DNA of 36,285 nt, taken from NCBI GenBank assembly GCA_002369495.1, contig DFFD01000076.1, positions 19,302-55,586 of the forward strand. The letters are read 5' to 3'. Below, piece after piece: positions 7,247 to 15,049 of the stretch. Under the pieces are notes generated by a model. The model saw only the letters and a list, made by a program, of their open reading frames with translations, had not been told where the DNA came from and ran no database searches. A program made the position numbers and the translations under genes. Position 1 is the first letter of the stretch, and each line of letters opens with the position of its first letter. This DNA comes from Lachnospiraceae bacterium UBA3785 (lineage in GTDB: Bacteria > Bacillota > Clostridia > Lachnospirales > Lachnospiraceae).

Positions 7247-8248
7247 TTAACAGATCCGCGGAAGCTGGGCTCCCGCGAGCGGCGCGACGATCCGCGCCCC
7301 GCCGAAGGCCGTCCGCACGATCACCGCCCCGGGTTTTCTCCGCGTGACGGTCCCGATCACCGCAGCGCCTTCACCCTCCGGCAGGCTCCGCATGAGCGCG
7401 AGCGCCTCCTCCGCCGCTTCCGGCGCAGCCGCCGCGACCATCCTGCCCTCGCACGCACAGTAGTAAGGGTCGAGCCCCAGGATATCGCAGGCGCTTCTGA
7501 CCGCCGGCTCCACCGGGACGTCCTTCTCGGAAAATTCAATCGAAAACTCCGTACCTCCGACCAGCTCGCAGAGGGTCGTCGCCAGCCCGCCGCGCGTCGG
7601 ATCCCGCATGAAGCGCAGCCCCTCCCCGAGGGAGATCAGCTTTGCCGCCATGCGGTGAAGCGGTCCGCAGTCCGAGAGGACTTCCCCTTCGAGAAGCCCT
7701 TCATTTCGCGCGAGCATCACCGACGTTCCGTGGTTCCCGACAGGGCCCGAGACGAGGATCTTATCGCCCTCCCGGATGGTCCTCCGGCCGAGCCAGGGGG
7801 CTCTCAGGAACCCGATGCCGGAGGTATTGATGTAAATGCCGTCGCCCCTCCCTCTCTCGACGACCTTGGTGTCGCCCGTGACGACCCTGACGCCGGCTTC
7901 GCCGGCCGTCCGCGCGATCGACTGCACGATGCGCCGAAGGTCCTCCGTCGGAAATCCCTCCTCGATGATGAGCCCGAGCGAGAGGTAGCGCGGCTCTCCG
8001 CCGCTCACCGCGACGTCGTTCACGGTCCCGCAGACCGCGAGCTTGCCGATGTCGCCGCCCGGGAAGATGTAAGGGCTGACGACGAAGCTGTCCGTGGAAA
8101 ATACAAGTCTCTCGTTTCCGGAAATAACTGCCCCGTCGTCAAGCTCTCTGAGCGCTTCATTTTTAAGAAGCGGAACGATCAGCTCCTCGATGAGCGCGGA
8201 CGTCTTTCCGCCGCCGCTGCCGTAATCCAGCGTTATCGCATCATCCAA
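7247..8248 (-). CDS. hypE: Hydrogenase maturation protein HypE
   Basis: A 333-residue HypE of the PurM-like ATPase family. It dehydrates the thiocarboxamide on its own C-terminal cysteine to make the cyanide ligands of the NiFe site. The required C-terminal motif is intact: the protein ends PRIC with the terminal cysteine exposed. The N-terminus DYGSGGGKTSALI and internal VVTGDTKVVERG are typical. The start is TTG 8248. The ribosome binding site AGGAGG lies inside the last codons of hypD, and the TTG is the first suitable codon after it. Three bases separate the two genes. Confidence 0.95.
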   Translation of the reverse strand: MDDAITLDYGSGGGKTSALIEELIVPLLKNEALRELDDGAVISGNERLVFSTDSFVVSPYIFPGGDIGKLAVCGTVNDVAVSGGEPRYLSLGLIIEEGFPTEDLRRIVQSIARTAGEAGVRVVTGDTKVVERGRGDGIYINTSGIGFLRAPWLGRRTIREGDKILVSGPVGNHGTSVMLARNEGLLEGEVLSDCGPLHRMAAKLISLGEGLRFMRDPTRGGLATTLCELVGGTEFSIEFSEKDVPVEPAVRSACDILGLDPYYCACEGRMVAAAAPEAAEEALALMRSLPEGEGAAVIGTVTRRKPGAVIVRTAFGGARIVAPLAGAQLPRIC

Positions 8249-8251
8249 GTG

Positions 8252-9340
8252 TCATACCTCCTGATATTTGAACGCCGCCGCGCAGGTTCCCTCCGAGGAG
8301 ACCATGCACGGTCCGAATGGGTCCGCCGGCGTGCAGGCCTTCCCGAAGAGCGGGCAGGCAGCCGGGGCAAGTTTCCCCTGAATGACGTCGCCGCAGCGGC
8401 AGCCGCTTTTATCCTCATGCGCTTCATATTGTATATGGAAGCGTTTCCTCGCGTCGAACGCGGCGTATTCGTCCCGCAGCATGAGTGCGCCTCCCGGGAT
8501 CTCCCCGAGCCCGCGCCAGAGATCGCTTTCCGCTTTGAGGAAGCGGTCCATGACCGCCAGCGCGAGCGGGTTTCCTTCCGGCGAGACGGCGCGCGTGTAT
8601 TCATTTTCCATGCGGGGGCAGCCCTCTTTGATCTGCCGGCAGAGCACATAGACCGAAAGGAGGATGTCCTCCGGCTCGAAGCCCGCGATGACCGCGGGGA
8701 TGCGGAACTCCTCCGGCAGGAAGCGGAAGCCCGCCTCGCCGATGATGACCGCAACGTGGCCCGGGCAGAGGAAGCCCTGCACATTGAAGCCCGGATCCGC
8801 GATCAGGGCCCGAAGGGCCGGCTCCACCGTCTTCAGCATCGGAAAGACGGTGAAATTCGTGAGCCCTTCCGCCGCTGCCGCCTGCACGCAGGCCGCGGTC
8901 CCGGGGGCCGTCGTCTCGAAGCCGACGCCGAGGAACACGACCTCGCTGTCCGGGTTGTTCTTCGCGAGCTCCACCGCGTCGATCGGCGAGTAAACGACTT
9001 TTACGCGGCTGCCCTTCGCCCGCATCGCCGCAAGACTCCTCCCGCGGACGCTCCCGGGGACCCGGATCATGTCGCCGTAGGTCGCGATGATCACGTCCGG
9101 CCGCGCGGCCAGCTTCAGGACCTCGTCGATCAGCTCCGCCGGGGTCACGCAGACCGGGCAGCCCGGGCCTGACAGGAGGCGGATATTGGCCGGCAGCATC
9201 TGCCTGATGCCGGCTTTCGCGATCGCCATCGTGTGGGTCCCGCAGACTTCCATGAGGTTCACTTCCGGGAGGTTCATTTCCCGGATCTTTTCGATATAGA
9301 TTTCCGGATGGCGGCGGCAGGCTTCAAGCTCGGAGAGCAT
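8252..9340 (-). CDS. hypD: Hydrogenase maturation protein HypD
   Basis: A 362-residue HypD, the iron-sulfur scaffold that works with HypC to build the Fe(CN)2CO unit. All family motifs are present: MEVCGTHTMAI near residue 30, SGPGCPVCVTP, LGVGFETTAPG, LCPGHVAVIIG and the C-terminal cysteine cluster beginning GCRCGDVIQG, which binds the [4Fe-4S] cluster. Length is normal. It starts at ATG 9340 within the last codons of hypC, preceded by GAGGTGG, and ends three bases before hypE. The three genes form one translational unit. Confidence 0.97.
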   Translation of the reverse strand: MLSELEACRRHPEIYIEKIREMNLPEVNLMEVCGTHTMAIAKAGIRQMLPANIRLLSGPGCPVCVTPAELIDEVLKLAARPDVIIATYGDMIRVPGSVRGRSLAAMRAKGSRVKVVYSPIDAVELAKNNPDSEVVFLGVGFETTAPGTAACVQAAAAEGLTNFTVFPMLKTVEPALRALIADPGFNVQGFLCPGHVAVIIGEAGFRFLPEEFRIPAVIAGFEPEDILLSVYVLCRQIKEGCPRMENEYTRAVSPEGNPLALAVMDRFLKAESDLWRGLGEIPGGALMLRDEYAAFDARKRFHIQYEAHEDKSGCRCGDVIQGKLAPAACPLFGKACTPADPFGPCMVSSEGTCAAAFKYQEV

Positions 9341-9548
9341 TTTCCACCTCGCGCGCCGCCGCGATGTCCGCTTCGGCCTGCTCTTTCCTGAGCCGCTCGA
9401 TCGCGAAGCCCGCGTGGACGATCACATAGTCCCCGACCTTCGGTTCCTTGATGAAATCCACCCGGATCTTCCGCCGGATGCCGTCTCTCTCTCCGACCGC
9501 ATCCGGGCCGTTTATGCTTGTTATCTTAAGGGGAATGGCGAGACACAT
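9324..9548 (-). CDS. hypC: Hydrogenase assembly chaperone HypC
   Basis: A 74-residue HypC/HupF chaperone that carries the iron precursor between HypD and the hydrogenase large subunit. It begins Met-Cys-Leu-Ala-Ile-Pro, and the second-position cysteine is the functional ligand. The start at ATG 9548 is fixed by this invariant N-terminus and by AGGAGG twelve bases upstream. The frame is open further upstream, but that part is unlike the family. VGDYVIVHAGFAIERL near residue 42 is also typical. It is the first gene of the hydrogenase operon. Its end overlaps hypD by 17 bases. Confidence 0.95.
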   Translation of the reverse strand: MCLAIPLKITSINGPDAVGERDGIRRKIRVDFIKEPKVGDYVIVHAGFAIERLRKEQAEADIAAAREVENALRA

Positions 9549-9646
9549 ACCGTGCCGACCTCCTTCATCTCTCACATGTTTGTATAAATGAGCTGAATTT
9601 TCTTCCGAAAAATGCGCATGTTTTTCCACTTTGCATAATTAAATCA

Positions 9647-9675
9647 ATCCTAACACAGACAGAAAACATTTGCAA
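9647..9675 (-). promoter_or_regulatory. Possible sigma-70 promoter of the hydrogenase operon
   Basis: On the minus strand TTGCAA (9675-9670) and TAGGAT (9652-9647) are 17 bases apart, about 100 bases upstream of hypC. The matches to consensus are partial. This is the best pair in the stretch between the terminator at 9730 and hypC. The rest of 9549-9729 holds nothing else that I can recognise. Confidence 0.35.
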
Positions 9676-9729
9676 TCTTTCGGGGCCGCGATGCCGATTT
9701 GCTCTGAAAAAAATGCAAACCTCTCCGGC

Positions 9730-9767
9730 AAAAAAAAGAGAGCGGCAGCATGAAAACTGCGCTCTCT
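9730..9767 (-). terminator. Intrinsic terminator after the rhamnosidase gene
   Basis: An 11-bp stem (AGAGAGC and GCAG arms with one bulged G) is followed on the minus strand by a run of T. It starts 33 bases after the stop codon of the GH78 gene and separates the sugar operon from the hydrogenase operon. Confidence 0.85.
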
Positions 9768-9799
9768 TCTTATCCGATATTCTGTGTGCCGGCACGTTC

Positions 9800-12400
9800 T
9801 CAGCATTCCGGCTTCGAAGTCTTCATGCAGAAGACATGCCCGCCGCAGCCGAGGGTCTTATGCGTCCCGTCCGGAAGCGTCAGCTCCGCCTCCGTGTTGG
9901 CCGGGACCTCAACCCGGAACCTGATCTCCTCCTCCGCGCGTTCCCAGCGGCTTACAACCGTCCCGTAGGGGGATTCGTAACGCGCCTCGGCAAACTGCAG
10001 CGTTCCGCCCGGCTGCGGCCGGATCGCGAAGCGGTTCTCCCCGATCACATCGATCCCCGCGACCGTATCGAACAGGAACGCGCAGACCGCGCCCGGAGAA
10101 TAATGGTTCATGGACTGCTTCAGCGGATGTCCGTCCTCATCATAGGCTTTATAATTCTCCCAGACGGTCGTGGCGCCCTGCTCCACCATGGCGAGCCAGC
10201 CGGGGGCTTCGGTATTTTCCAGCATGCGGTACGCCGTGTCCAGATACCCGTGCTTCGCCAGCACGCCCAGGACGAACGGCGTCGAGAGAAAGCCCGTGCC
10301 CACGGTGTAATGCCGTAAGACCGCCGAGCGGTTCAGCTCCTCCGCCACGCTCTTTTCCGTCTCCGTATCAAGGAGGCCCAGCGCAAGCGCGCGCACCATC
10401 GGAGCCTGACGCGGCGCGTCGATCCTGCCGCCGCGGACGAAATGATAATTGTAGGCTTTCTTCGCCCCTTCGGCATACTCGCGGCAGACCGCGGCATCCT
10501 CTTCGCGGCCGGCAGCCTCCAGCATCTCGGCGAGAAGTCCCATGGAGTAGTGCATGTAGGCTGTTGTGATCTCGGCTTTCGGCCGGACGAGCTCCGAGAT
10601 GCTGTCCACATCCGGCTCCAGCCATTCGCCCCAGTGCAGGCCGCTCTCGATGATATATTTGGCGTAAGGCGAATCGCCGACCAGATACGGCTCGATCTGG
10701 CTCTTGAACGGCACCGAGTCCGGAAGATGGTAAAAGCTCTTGTCGGCGGCGGCACGGATCATGTAGTCGCGCCAGCCCAGCATGAGGTCCATCTGGTCGA
10801 GGATAAAGCGGTCGTCGCCGTACAGCTTCCACAGCGTATAGGGAAGGATCACCGCGGCGTCCGCCCAGCCGATGGCGCCGTTCAGCCTGTCCCTCTGCCC
10901 GCCCAGGCTGCGAATCCGCGGGCAGACATTGATCACACAGCCGTCTTCCTGCTGGCAGTCCCGCACGTCGCGCAGCCATTTGCGGTAAAATGCCGCTGCG
11001 TCGGCAAAATAGCAGGCGGTCTTCGCAAAGACCTGCGCGTCCCCTGTCCAGCCGCTCTTCTCCCGCTGGGGACAGTCGGTCGGGATATCGACGAAATTGC
11101 TCTTGAGGCTCCATATCGTGTTGCGGGCAAACTGATCCAGCTTCGGGTTGGAGCAGGTAAAGCTGCCCGTAAAATGCAGCCTGCTGTAAACCGCGACCGC
11201 CTCAAAATCGGCCGGATCGACCTTGTCGAACCCTTCCGCCAGCGCGTAGCGGAAGCCGGCATAGAAGAATTCCGGCTGAAAATATTCCTCTCCGCCCGCG
11301 CAGGTGAAGACGATCTCCTGCGCCTTCGTCGGCACGGCCGGCAGGTCGATCTGCAGCGTCGCGTCGCTGAACTCCCCGTGATCGAGCGCTTCGCACATGC
11401 GAAGGCGGACCTTCTGTCCGGCCTTGCCCCTGAACCGGAAGCGGATGTAGCCGGCCAGGTTCTGGCCGAAATCCAGGATCGCCGCCCCGCTCGGGCTCGT
11501 CAGAAGCCCGGGGACAAAGGTTTCCTGCTCCAGGATCCCGTCCGCGGGGGACGCCTCCGGGCGGACCGGGTACTCCGTCACAACTGCCGCCCGGTCATAG
11601 GACGGCGTTTTCCGCGCGTCATATATTTCGCCATCCATCATGTCCGAATAGAGGACTGGCCCGTCATTGCTCCATCGCCAGCTCCCGTCGGTGCCGACGA
11701 TTTCTCTTCTTCCGTCCGCATAGTCGATCACCAGCTGGGCCAACAGCTTCAGCTGCGTGCCGAAGACATACTGCTCGTTGGTGCTGCCGAGCTTGCCCTT
11801 GAACCAGCCGTCGCCGACGGTGAAGGAGATTTCATTTTCCTCTTTGAGAAGCTCGGTGACATCGTAAGTCTGGTAGCAGAGGCGCTTGTCATACTCCGTG
11901 CAGCCGGGCGCCAGCACGCCGGGAAGGCGCTCGCCGTTGACCCTCGCCGTGTAGACGCCGCAGGCCGTGGCGTAAAGCCTTGCCCGCCTGACAGGCCCGC
12001 GCAGCGAAAAGCGCTTCAGGAAGCAGTCCGCGCTGAGGCGCTCCGCCCGGTCCGTATCGACGCCGGCGATCCAGGAGGCCTTCCAGTCGTCCGGACCGGT
12101 GAGCCCCATCTCAAACCACGCGGTGTCCGAATCCTCCGATTTTCCGTTCTCGTCCCAGAGCGTGACCGACCAGTACGAGCGCGCGCCGGCAGCCGGCAGG
12201 GGGCCGCCGTATTCACAGTGCATCCGGCTGCTTTCGACCTTTCCGCCCGTCCAGAGAATCTTTCCGTCCTCGCCCCGGACGGTCACCTGGTACGCGCTCT
12301 GCTTACTGCCTCCGCGGCAGATCCAGCTGAATCTCAGGTTCTGTTCATCGATACCGAGCGGATTTTCCCGGTAATTGCATTTCAGTGAGACAGCTTTCAT
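9800..12400 (-). CDS. GH78 family alpha-L-rhamnosidase
   Basis: An 866-residue glycoside hydrolase that removes terminal L-rhamnose from plant glycans or flavonoid glycosides. No signal peptide is seen, so it should act in the cytoplasm. An N-terminal Ig-like domain (SWICRGGSKQSAYQV) precedes a carbohydrate-binding region (ARLYATACGVYTARVNGERL). The (alpha/alpha)6 catalytic domain has DIPTDCPQREKSGWTGD near residues 438-454, containing the conserved Asp/Glu/Asp residues, and TVWENY near residue 748 with the catalytic-base glutamate. The start ATG 12400 follows GAGGGG. An earlier ATG at 12424 lacks this and lies inside the esterase gene. It is downstream of the esterase by 13 bases. Confidence 0.93.
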   Translation of the reverse strand: MKAVSLKCNYRENPLGIDEQNLRFSWICRGGSKQSAYQVTVRGEDGKILWTGGKVESSRMHCEYGGPLPAAGARSYWSVTLWDENGKSEDSDTAWFEMGLTGPDDWKASWIAGVDTDRAERLSADCFLKRFSLRGPVRRARLYATACGVYTARVNGERLPGVLAPGCTEYDKRLCYQTYDVTELLKEENEISFTVGDGWFKGKLGSTNEQYVFGTQLKLLAQLVIDYADGRREIVGTDGSWRWSNDGPVLYSDMMDGEIYDARKTPSYDRAAVVTEYPVRPEASPADGILEQETFVPGLLTSPSGAAILDFGQNLAGYIRFRFRGKAGQKVRLRMCEALDHGEFSDATLQIDLPAVPTKAQEIVFTCAGGEEYFQPEFFYAGFRYALAEGFDKVDPADFEAVAVYSRLHFTGSFTCSNPKLDQFARNTIWSLKSNFVDIPTDCPQREKSGWTGDAQVFAKTACYFADAAAFYRKWLRDVRDCQQEDGCVINVCPRIRSLGGQRDRLNGAIGWADAAVILPYTLWKLYGDDRFILDQMDLMLGWRDYMIRAAADKSFYHLPDSVPFKSQIEPYLVGDSPYAKYIIESGLHWGEWLEPDVDSISELVRPKAEITTAYMHYSMGLLAEMLEAAGREEDAAVCREYAEGAKKAYNYHFVRGGRIDAPRQAPMVRALALGLLDTETEKSVAEELNRSAVLRHYTVGTGFLSTPFVLGVLAKHGYLDTAYRMLENTEAPGWLAMVEQGATTVWENYKAYDEDGHPLKQSMNHYSPGAVCAFLFDTVAGIDVIGENRFAIRPQPGGTLQFAEARYESPYGTVVSRWERAEEEIRFRVEVPANTEAELTLPDGTHKTLGCGGHVFCMKTSKPEC

Positions 12401-12413
12401 GGTTTCCCCCTCA

Positions 12414-13286
12414 TCAGTCTTCAAACAGTTTCATCAGGACCTTCGCGTAGACCTCATGGCCCTCCACGCTGGGATGGTTGATCCCGTTGGCCAGCAGCAG
12501 TTCCCAGGGGATCCCGGCCTCCGCGGCCTTCTCCCAGACGGCCCGCGCATCGGCAAGGCACACCTGCTCTTCGGCGGCGAGCTCCCGGATCGCCTGAACC
12601 CGGGCCGGCGTCGTCGGCTCGACTGCCGGGATGCCGATCTTCTCAAGGAGCCTGTTCGGCAGGTCGCCGTTCGGCGTGAGAAGGATGATGTCCGCCTCCG
12701 TCTCCGCCTTCAGCTTCCGCACCAGCTTCCTGAGCAGTTCCTTGTAGACCGCGGCGTCGCCCATGCTGCCGTCGTCCCAGTTCAGGGAACCGTTGATGAG
12801 CACGAGGTCCGGGTCATGGCGCACCACGTCGCGGTCCGCGCGCTTCAGCATCATCGGCAGCACGTCGCCCGCGATGCCCGCGTTGAGGACGCTGACGGAG
12901 GTCTGTTCATACTTGTCGATCAGGGCAAGGCGGAATTTCTCGATATAGCTCTCCCGTGCGTCCGTGATCTCGACCGGGGGCATCTCCCCTTCGGAAGCTC
13001 CCGTCTGCCCCTGTACCATGGCGCGCAGTGCTTCGGGATCCCGCGGCAGAAGCGACTCAAAATGTCCCGCCGTCACGCTGTCGCCCAGCGCGACGATGAC
13101 CGGGTTTCTGCGCTCCAGCCCTTCCGCATCGAGACCTTTCTGCGTTATGGCGGAGACAGCGCCGCGGTTTTCCTTCATTTTCTCTATGAAACGCAGCGGC
13201 CGCGCGGGGCTCTCGCACCGGTATTCATCCGCCAGCTTTAAAAACTGCTCCGCGTACGGAGCGGGAATTCGATAGGTTGTTCTCAT
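12414..13286 (-). CDS. SGNH/GDSL-family hydrolase, probable carbohydrate esterase
   Basis: A 290-residue SGNH hydrolase. The nucleophile block is NPVIVALGDSVTAGHF near residue 80, with the catalytic serine in GDS. A later oxyanion-hole block is NGSLNWDDGS, and the C-terminal block is NGINHPSVEGHEVYA with the catalytic histidine. The usual aspartate three residues before the histidine is an asparagine or lies elsewhere, so the catalytic triad may be a dyad. No signal peptide is visible. ATG 13286 is ten bases after AGGAGG, while ATG 13295 is almost on top of it, so I prefer 13286. Sitting between the AraC gene and the rhamnosidase, it probably removes acyl groups from the same glycan. Confidence 0.85.
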   Translation of the reverse strand: MRTTYRIPAPYAEQFLKLADEYRCESPARPLRFIEKMKENRGAVSAITQKGLDAEGLERRNPVIVALGDSVTAGHFESLLPRDPEALRAMVQGQTGASEGEMPPVEITDARESYIEKFRLALIDKYEQTSVSVLNAGIAGDVLPMMLKRADRDVVRHDPDLVLINGSLNWDDGSMGDAAVYKELLRKLVRKLKAETEADIILLTPNGDLPNRLLEKIGIPAVEPTTPARVQAIRELAAEEQVCLADARAVWEKAAEAGIPWELLLANGINHPSVEGHEVYAKVLMKLFED

Positions 13287-13403
13287 ACTGTTCATTCCTC
13301 CTTCGCGGATCCGGCGTCCGGGCAGACGGGCACCGTTCCTTTTCTGCCTTCCAGTATGGCACCGGCCGCGCGGGGCGTCTATGTACGGATTCGTTTTTTT
13401 CCC

Positions 13404-14687
13404 CTATTTTTGAAGCACCTTCGCCCGGTCGCGGAATTCCTGCGGTCCTATGCCCTCCTTCTCGCGGAAGACCCGGCTGAAATAGTTCCGGGAACAGAAC
13501 TGCAGCAGTTCGCTGATCTCCTGGATGCTCTTCCGGGTGCTGACCAGCCAGATCTTCGCGTACTCGAGCCGGACGTCGCGGATATAATCAGACAGCTTTA
13601 CCCCCATCTCCTTCCTGAATTTCCTTGTCAGGTAGTATTCCGAGTAACAGGCTGCCCTGGCCAGGTCCTCCAGCCGGATCGGCTCCATATAGTGCGCCCT
13701 CACGTAGTCGCAGACCGCCTGGACAGGCTTCGAGATCATCCCCTTTTCATTGAGCTCATGCACTTTGAGGATATACTGTTCATAGGTCCGGTGATTCAGC
13801 TCAGACAGGTCGCTGACGGTCCGTATTTTCTCCGCCTTCCGGATCGCCTCTGTCTCCATCCGCCTGGCGATCTTGGGCGAGAGCCCGCCTTCAATGGCCG
13901 CCCGGGCGCATTTTGCCGTGAAGATAATGAAAATATCCCTGGCCTCCCTCATCGGATCGCCGGTCATGTAGTTTTCGGGCACGGCGTGCGCGCGGATATT
14001 CTGAATATGCTCGCGGTAGTGCAGGTTGCCGTCCCTCACATTCCGGAGCAGGATCTGTTCGCTGGCGTAGTCATTTTCATAATCAAGATAATGCTTTTCC
14101 GGGGCGAAGACCTGCACGCCGCCGGGCTGCAGGTCCTCCGGCATCCGGGACTGACAGACAAAGTCCTTTTCGGAAATGGTTTTCTCGGTGACCGCGTAAT
14201 GCAGCATGCAGACATAGCGGTTCATCATCACCAGCGGGACGACCGGAACGTGTTCCAGGATGCGGCTCCCCATGCTGCGGATGTGCACCGCGAGATTCTT
14301 CTCCCGGAACCGCATCTCCAGGGTCTTCACGGACGTCTCCCAGAAGACGGCCGGACCGATCAGCACCAGCACCTTTCCGACGGGCTCCTCGCCCTCAATG
14401 AATTCTCCGGCCCAGGCAAATCCCAGCTCGTCGTTCATGATGACGGGGACATCCGGCGTGCGGTCCCCGGAAAAGATCCGCTCCTTGCAGCCTCCCGCGG
14501 AGAAGAGGATGTCCAGCTCGTTTTTGAAATTGCTCGTGGTGAAATAGAGTTCTCCCTCCATGTTGTAGCACCATATGGACACTCCGCAGACCGCGTGGAG
14601 CATGGAACATACCAGCGCGATGCGGTATGTGCGGAATTGCGACTGGCTGAGGGTAATGCTCTGGCTGTCCAGGCTTTCTTTCTCCAT
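13404..14687 (-). CDS. AraC-family transcriptional regulator
   Basis: A 427-residue regulator. The last 100 residues form the AraC double helix-turn-helix: IRLEDLARAACYSEYYLTRKF then IQEISELLQFCSRNYFSRVFR. The large N-terminal part (about 320 residues) contains no standard cupin signature that I can see and may be a ligand-sensing region of the kind seen in Firmicute AraC/YesN-like regulators. Start ATG 14687 has GGGAG eight bases upstream, while the longer frame from 14783 has no ribosome binding site. It is divergent from the sugar transporter and precedes the esterase and rhamnosidase on the same strand. A weak TATACT (14753-14748) may be its own -10 box. Confidence 0.92.
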   Translation of the reverse strand: MEKESLDSQSITLSQSQFRTYRIALVCSMLHAVCGVSIWCYNMEGELYFTTSNFKNELDILFSAGGCKERIFSGDRTPDVPVIMNDELGFAWAGEFIEGEEPVGKVLVLIGPAVFWETSVKTLEMRFREKNLAVHIRSMGSRILEHVPVVPLVMMNRYVCMLHYAVTEKTISEKDFVCQSRMPEDLQPGGVQVFAPEKHYLDYENDYASEQILLRNVRDGNLHYREHIQNIRAHAVPENYMTGDPMREARDIFIIFTAKCARAAIEGGLSPKIARRMETEAIRKAEKIRTVSDLSELNHRTYEQYILKVHELNEKGMISKPVQAVCDYVRAHYMEPIRLEDLARAACYSEYYLTRKFRKEMGVKLSDYIRDVRLEYAKIWLVSTRKSIQEISELLQFCSRNYFSRVFREKEGIGPQEFRDRAKVLQK

Positions 14688-14789
14688 TTTCTGTTCTCCC
14701 TGCTTAAACGGCGGACAGATTCCCGCCTCCCTTAAGATCCTGCCAGAAGTATACCGCATAATGGCGGCAAAATAAAGAAGCATATAGCT

Positions 14790-14867
14790 AATTTATGTAC
14801 CTGCGGGCAAATTTATATACCATCGAAACAGCCTTCCTGTGACATAATGTACCCATCAGTTTTTAAT
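14790..14867 (+). promoter_or_regulatory. Regulated promoter of the transporter operon with direct-repeat operator
   Basis: Two 12-base direct repeats, AATTTATGTACC (14790-14801) and AATTTATATACC (14810-14821), differ at one base and start 20 bp apart. A weaker copy, ATAATGTACC, ends at 14853. This is the spacing expected for the two half-sites of an AraC-type activator. A -10-like CATAAT (14843-14848) has no good -35, as is usual for activated promoters, and the second repeat would overlap the -35 position. An alternative pair GTGACA (14839-14844) and TTTAAT (14862-14867) has 17-bp spacing but would start transcription almost on the ribosome binding site. Confidence 0.55.
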
Positions 14868-14889
14868 AAAACGGAAAGGACAGCACACC

Positions 14890-15033
14890 ATGCCGGAAAC
14901 CAAACCGGTCTATGACGCGAACCTGGATCCCGCCATGCAGAACGCCCGCGTCAAAGCCGAGCGGCACGGCGACCGGACCGATCCGTTTACCCAGGTGAAA
15001 AACCTTGCAAGAGCAAGGATTATTGTAAAATAA
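14890..15033 (+). CDS. Small protein of 47 residues upstream of the sugar symporter
   Basis: A short reading frame with GGAAAGGA nine bases before its ATG, ending 16 bases before the symporter gene. The protein is hydrophilic and charged, starts MPETKPVYDANLDPAMQNAR and ends with a basic ARARIIVK tail. I see no transmembrane helix and do not recognise a family. Codon choice (CCG, GCC, GAC, ATC-type third positions) is like that of the neighbouring genes, which supports real coding. It may be an accessory or regulatory small protein of the transporter, or a leader peptide. It shares the divergent regulated promoter. Confidence 0.65.
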   Translation: MPETKPVYDANLDPAMQNARVKAERHGDRTDPFTQVKNLARARIIVK

Positions 15034-15049
15034 GAAAAGGAGAATCAAC

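Noticed and set aside
7208..9172. A 654-codon plus-strand frame across hypE and hypD
   Set aside because: The opposite strand carries HypE and HypD with all motifs. The plus frame matches nothing and has no ribosome binding site.
10442..12388. Long plus-strand frame opposite the rhamnosidase
   Set aside because: Antisense shadow of a GH78 gene with intact catalytic motifs.
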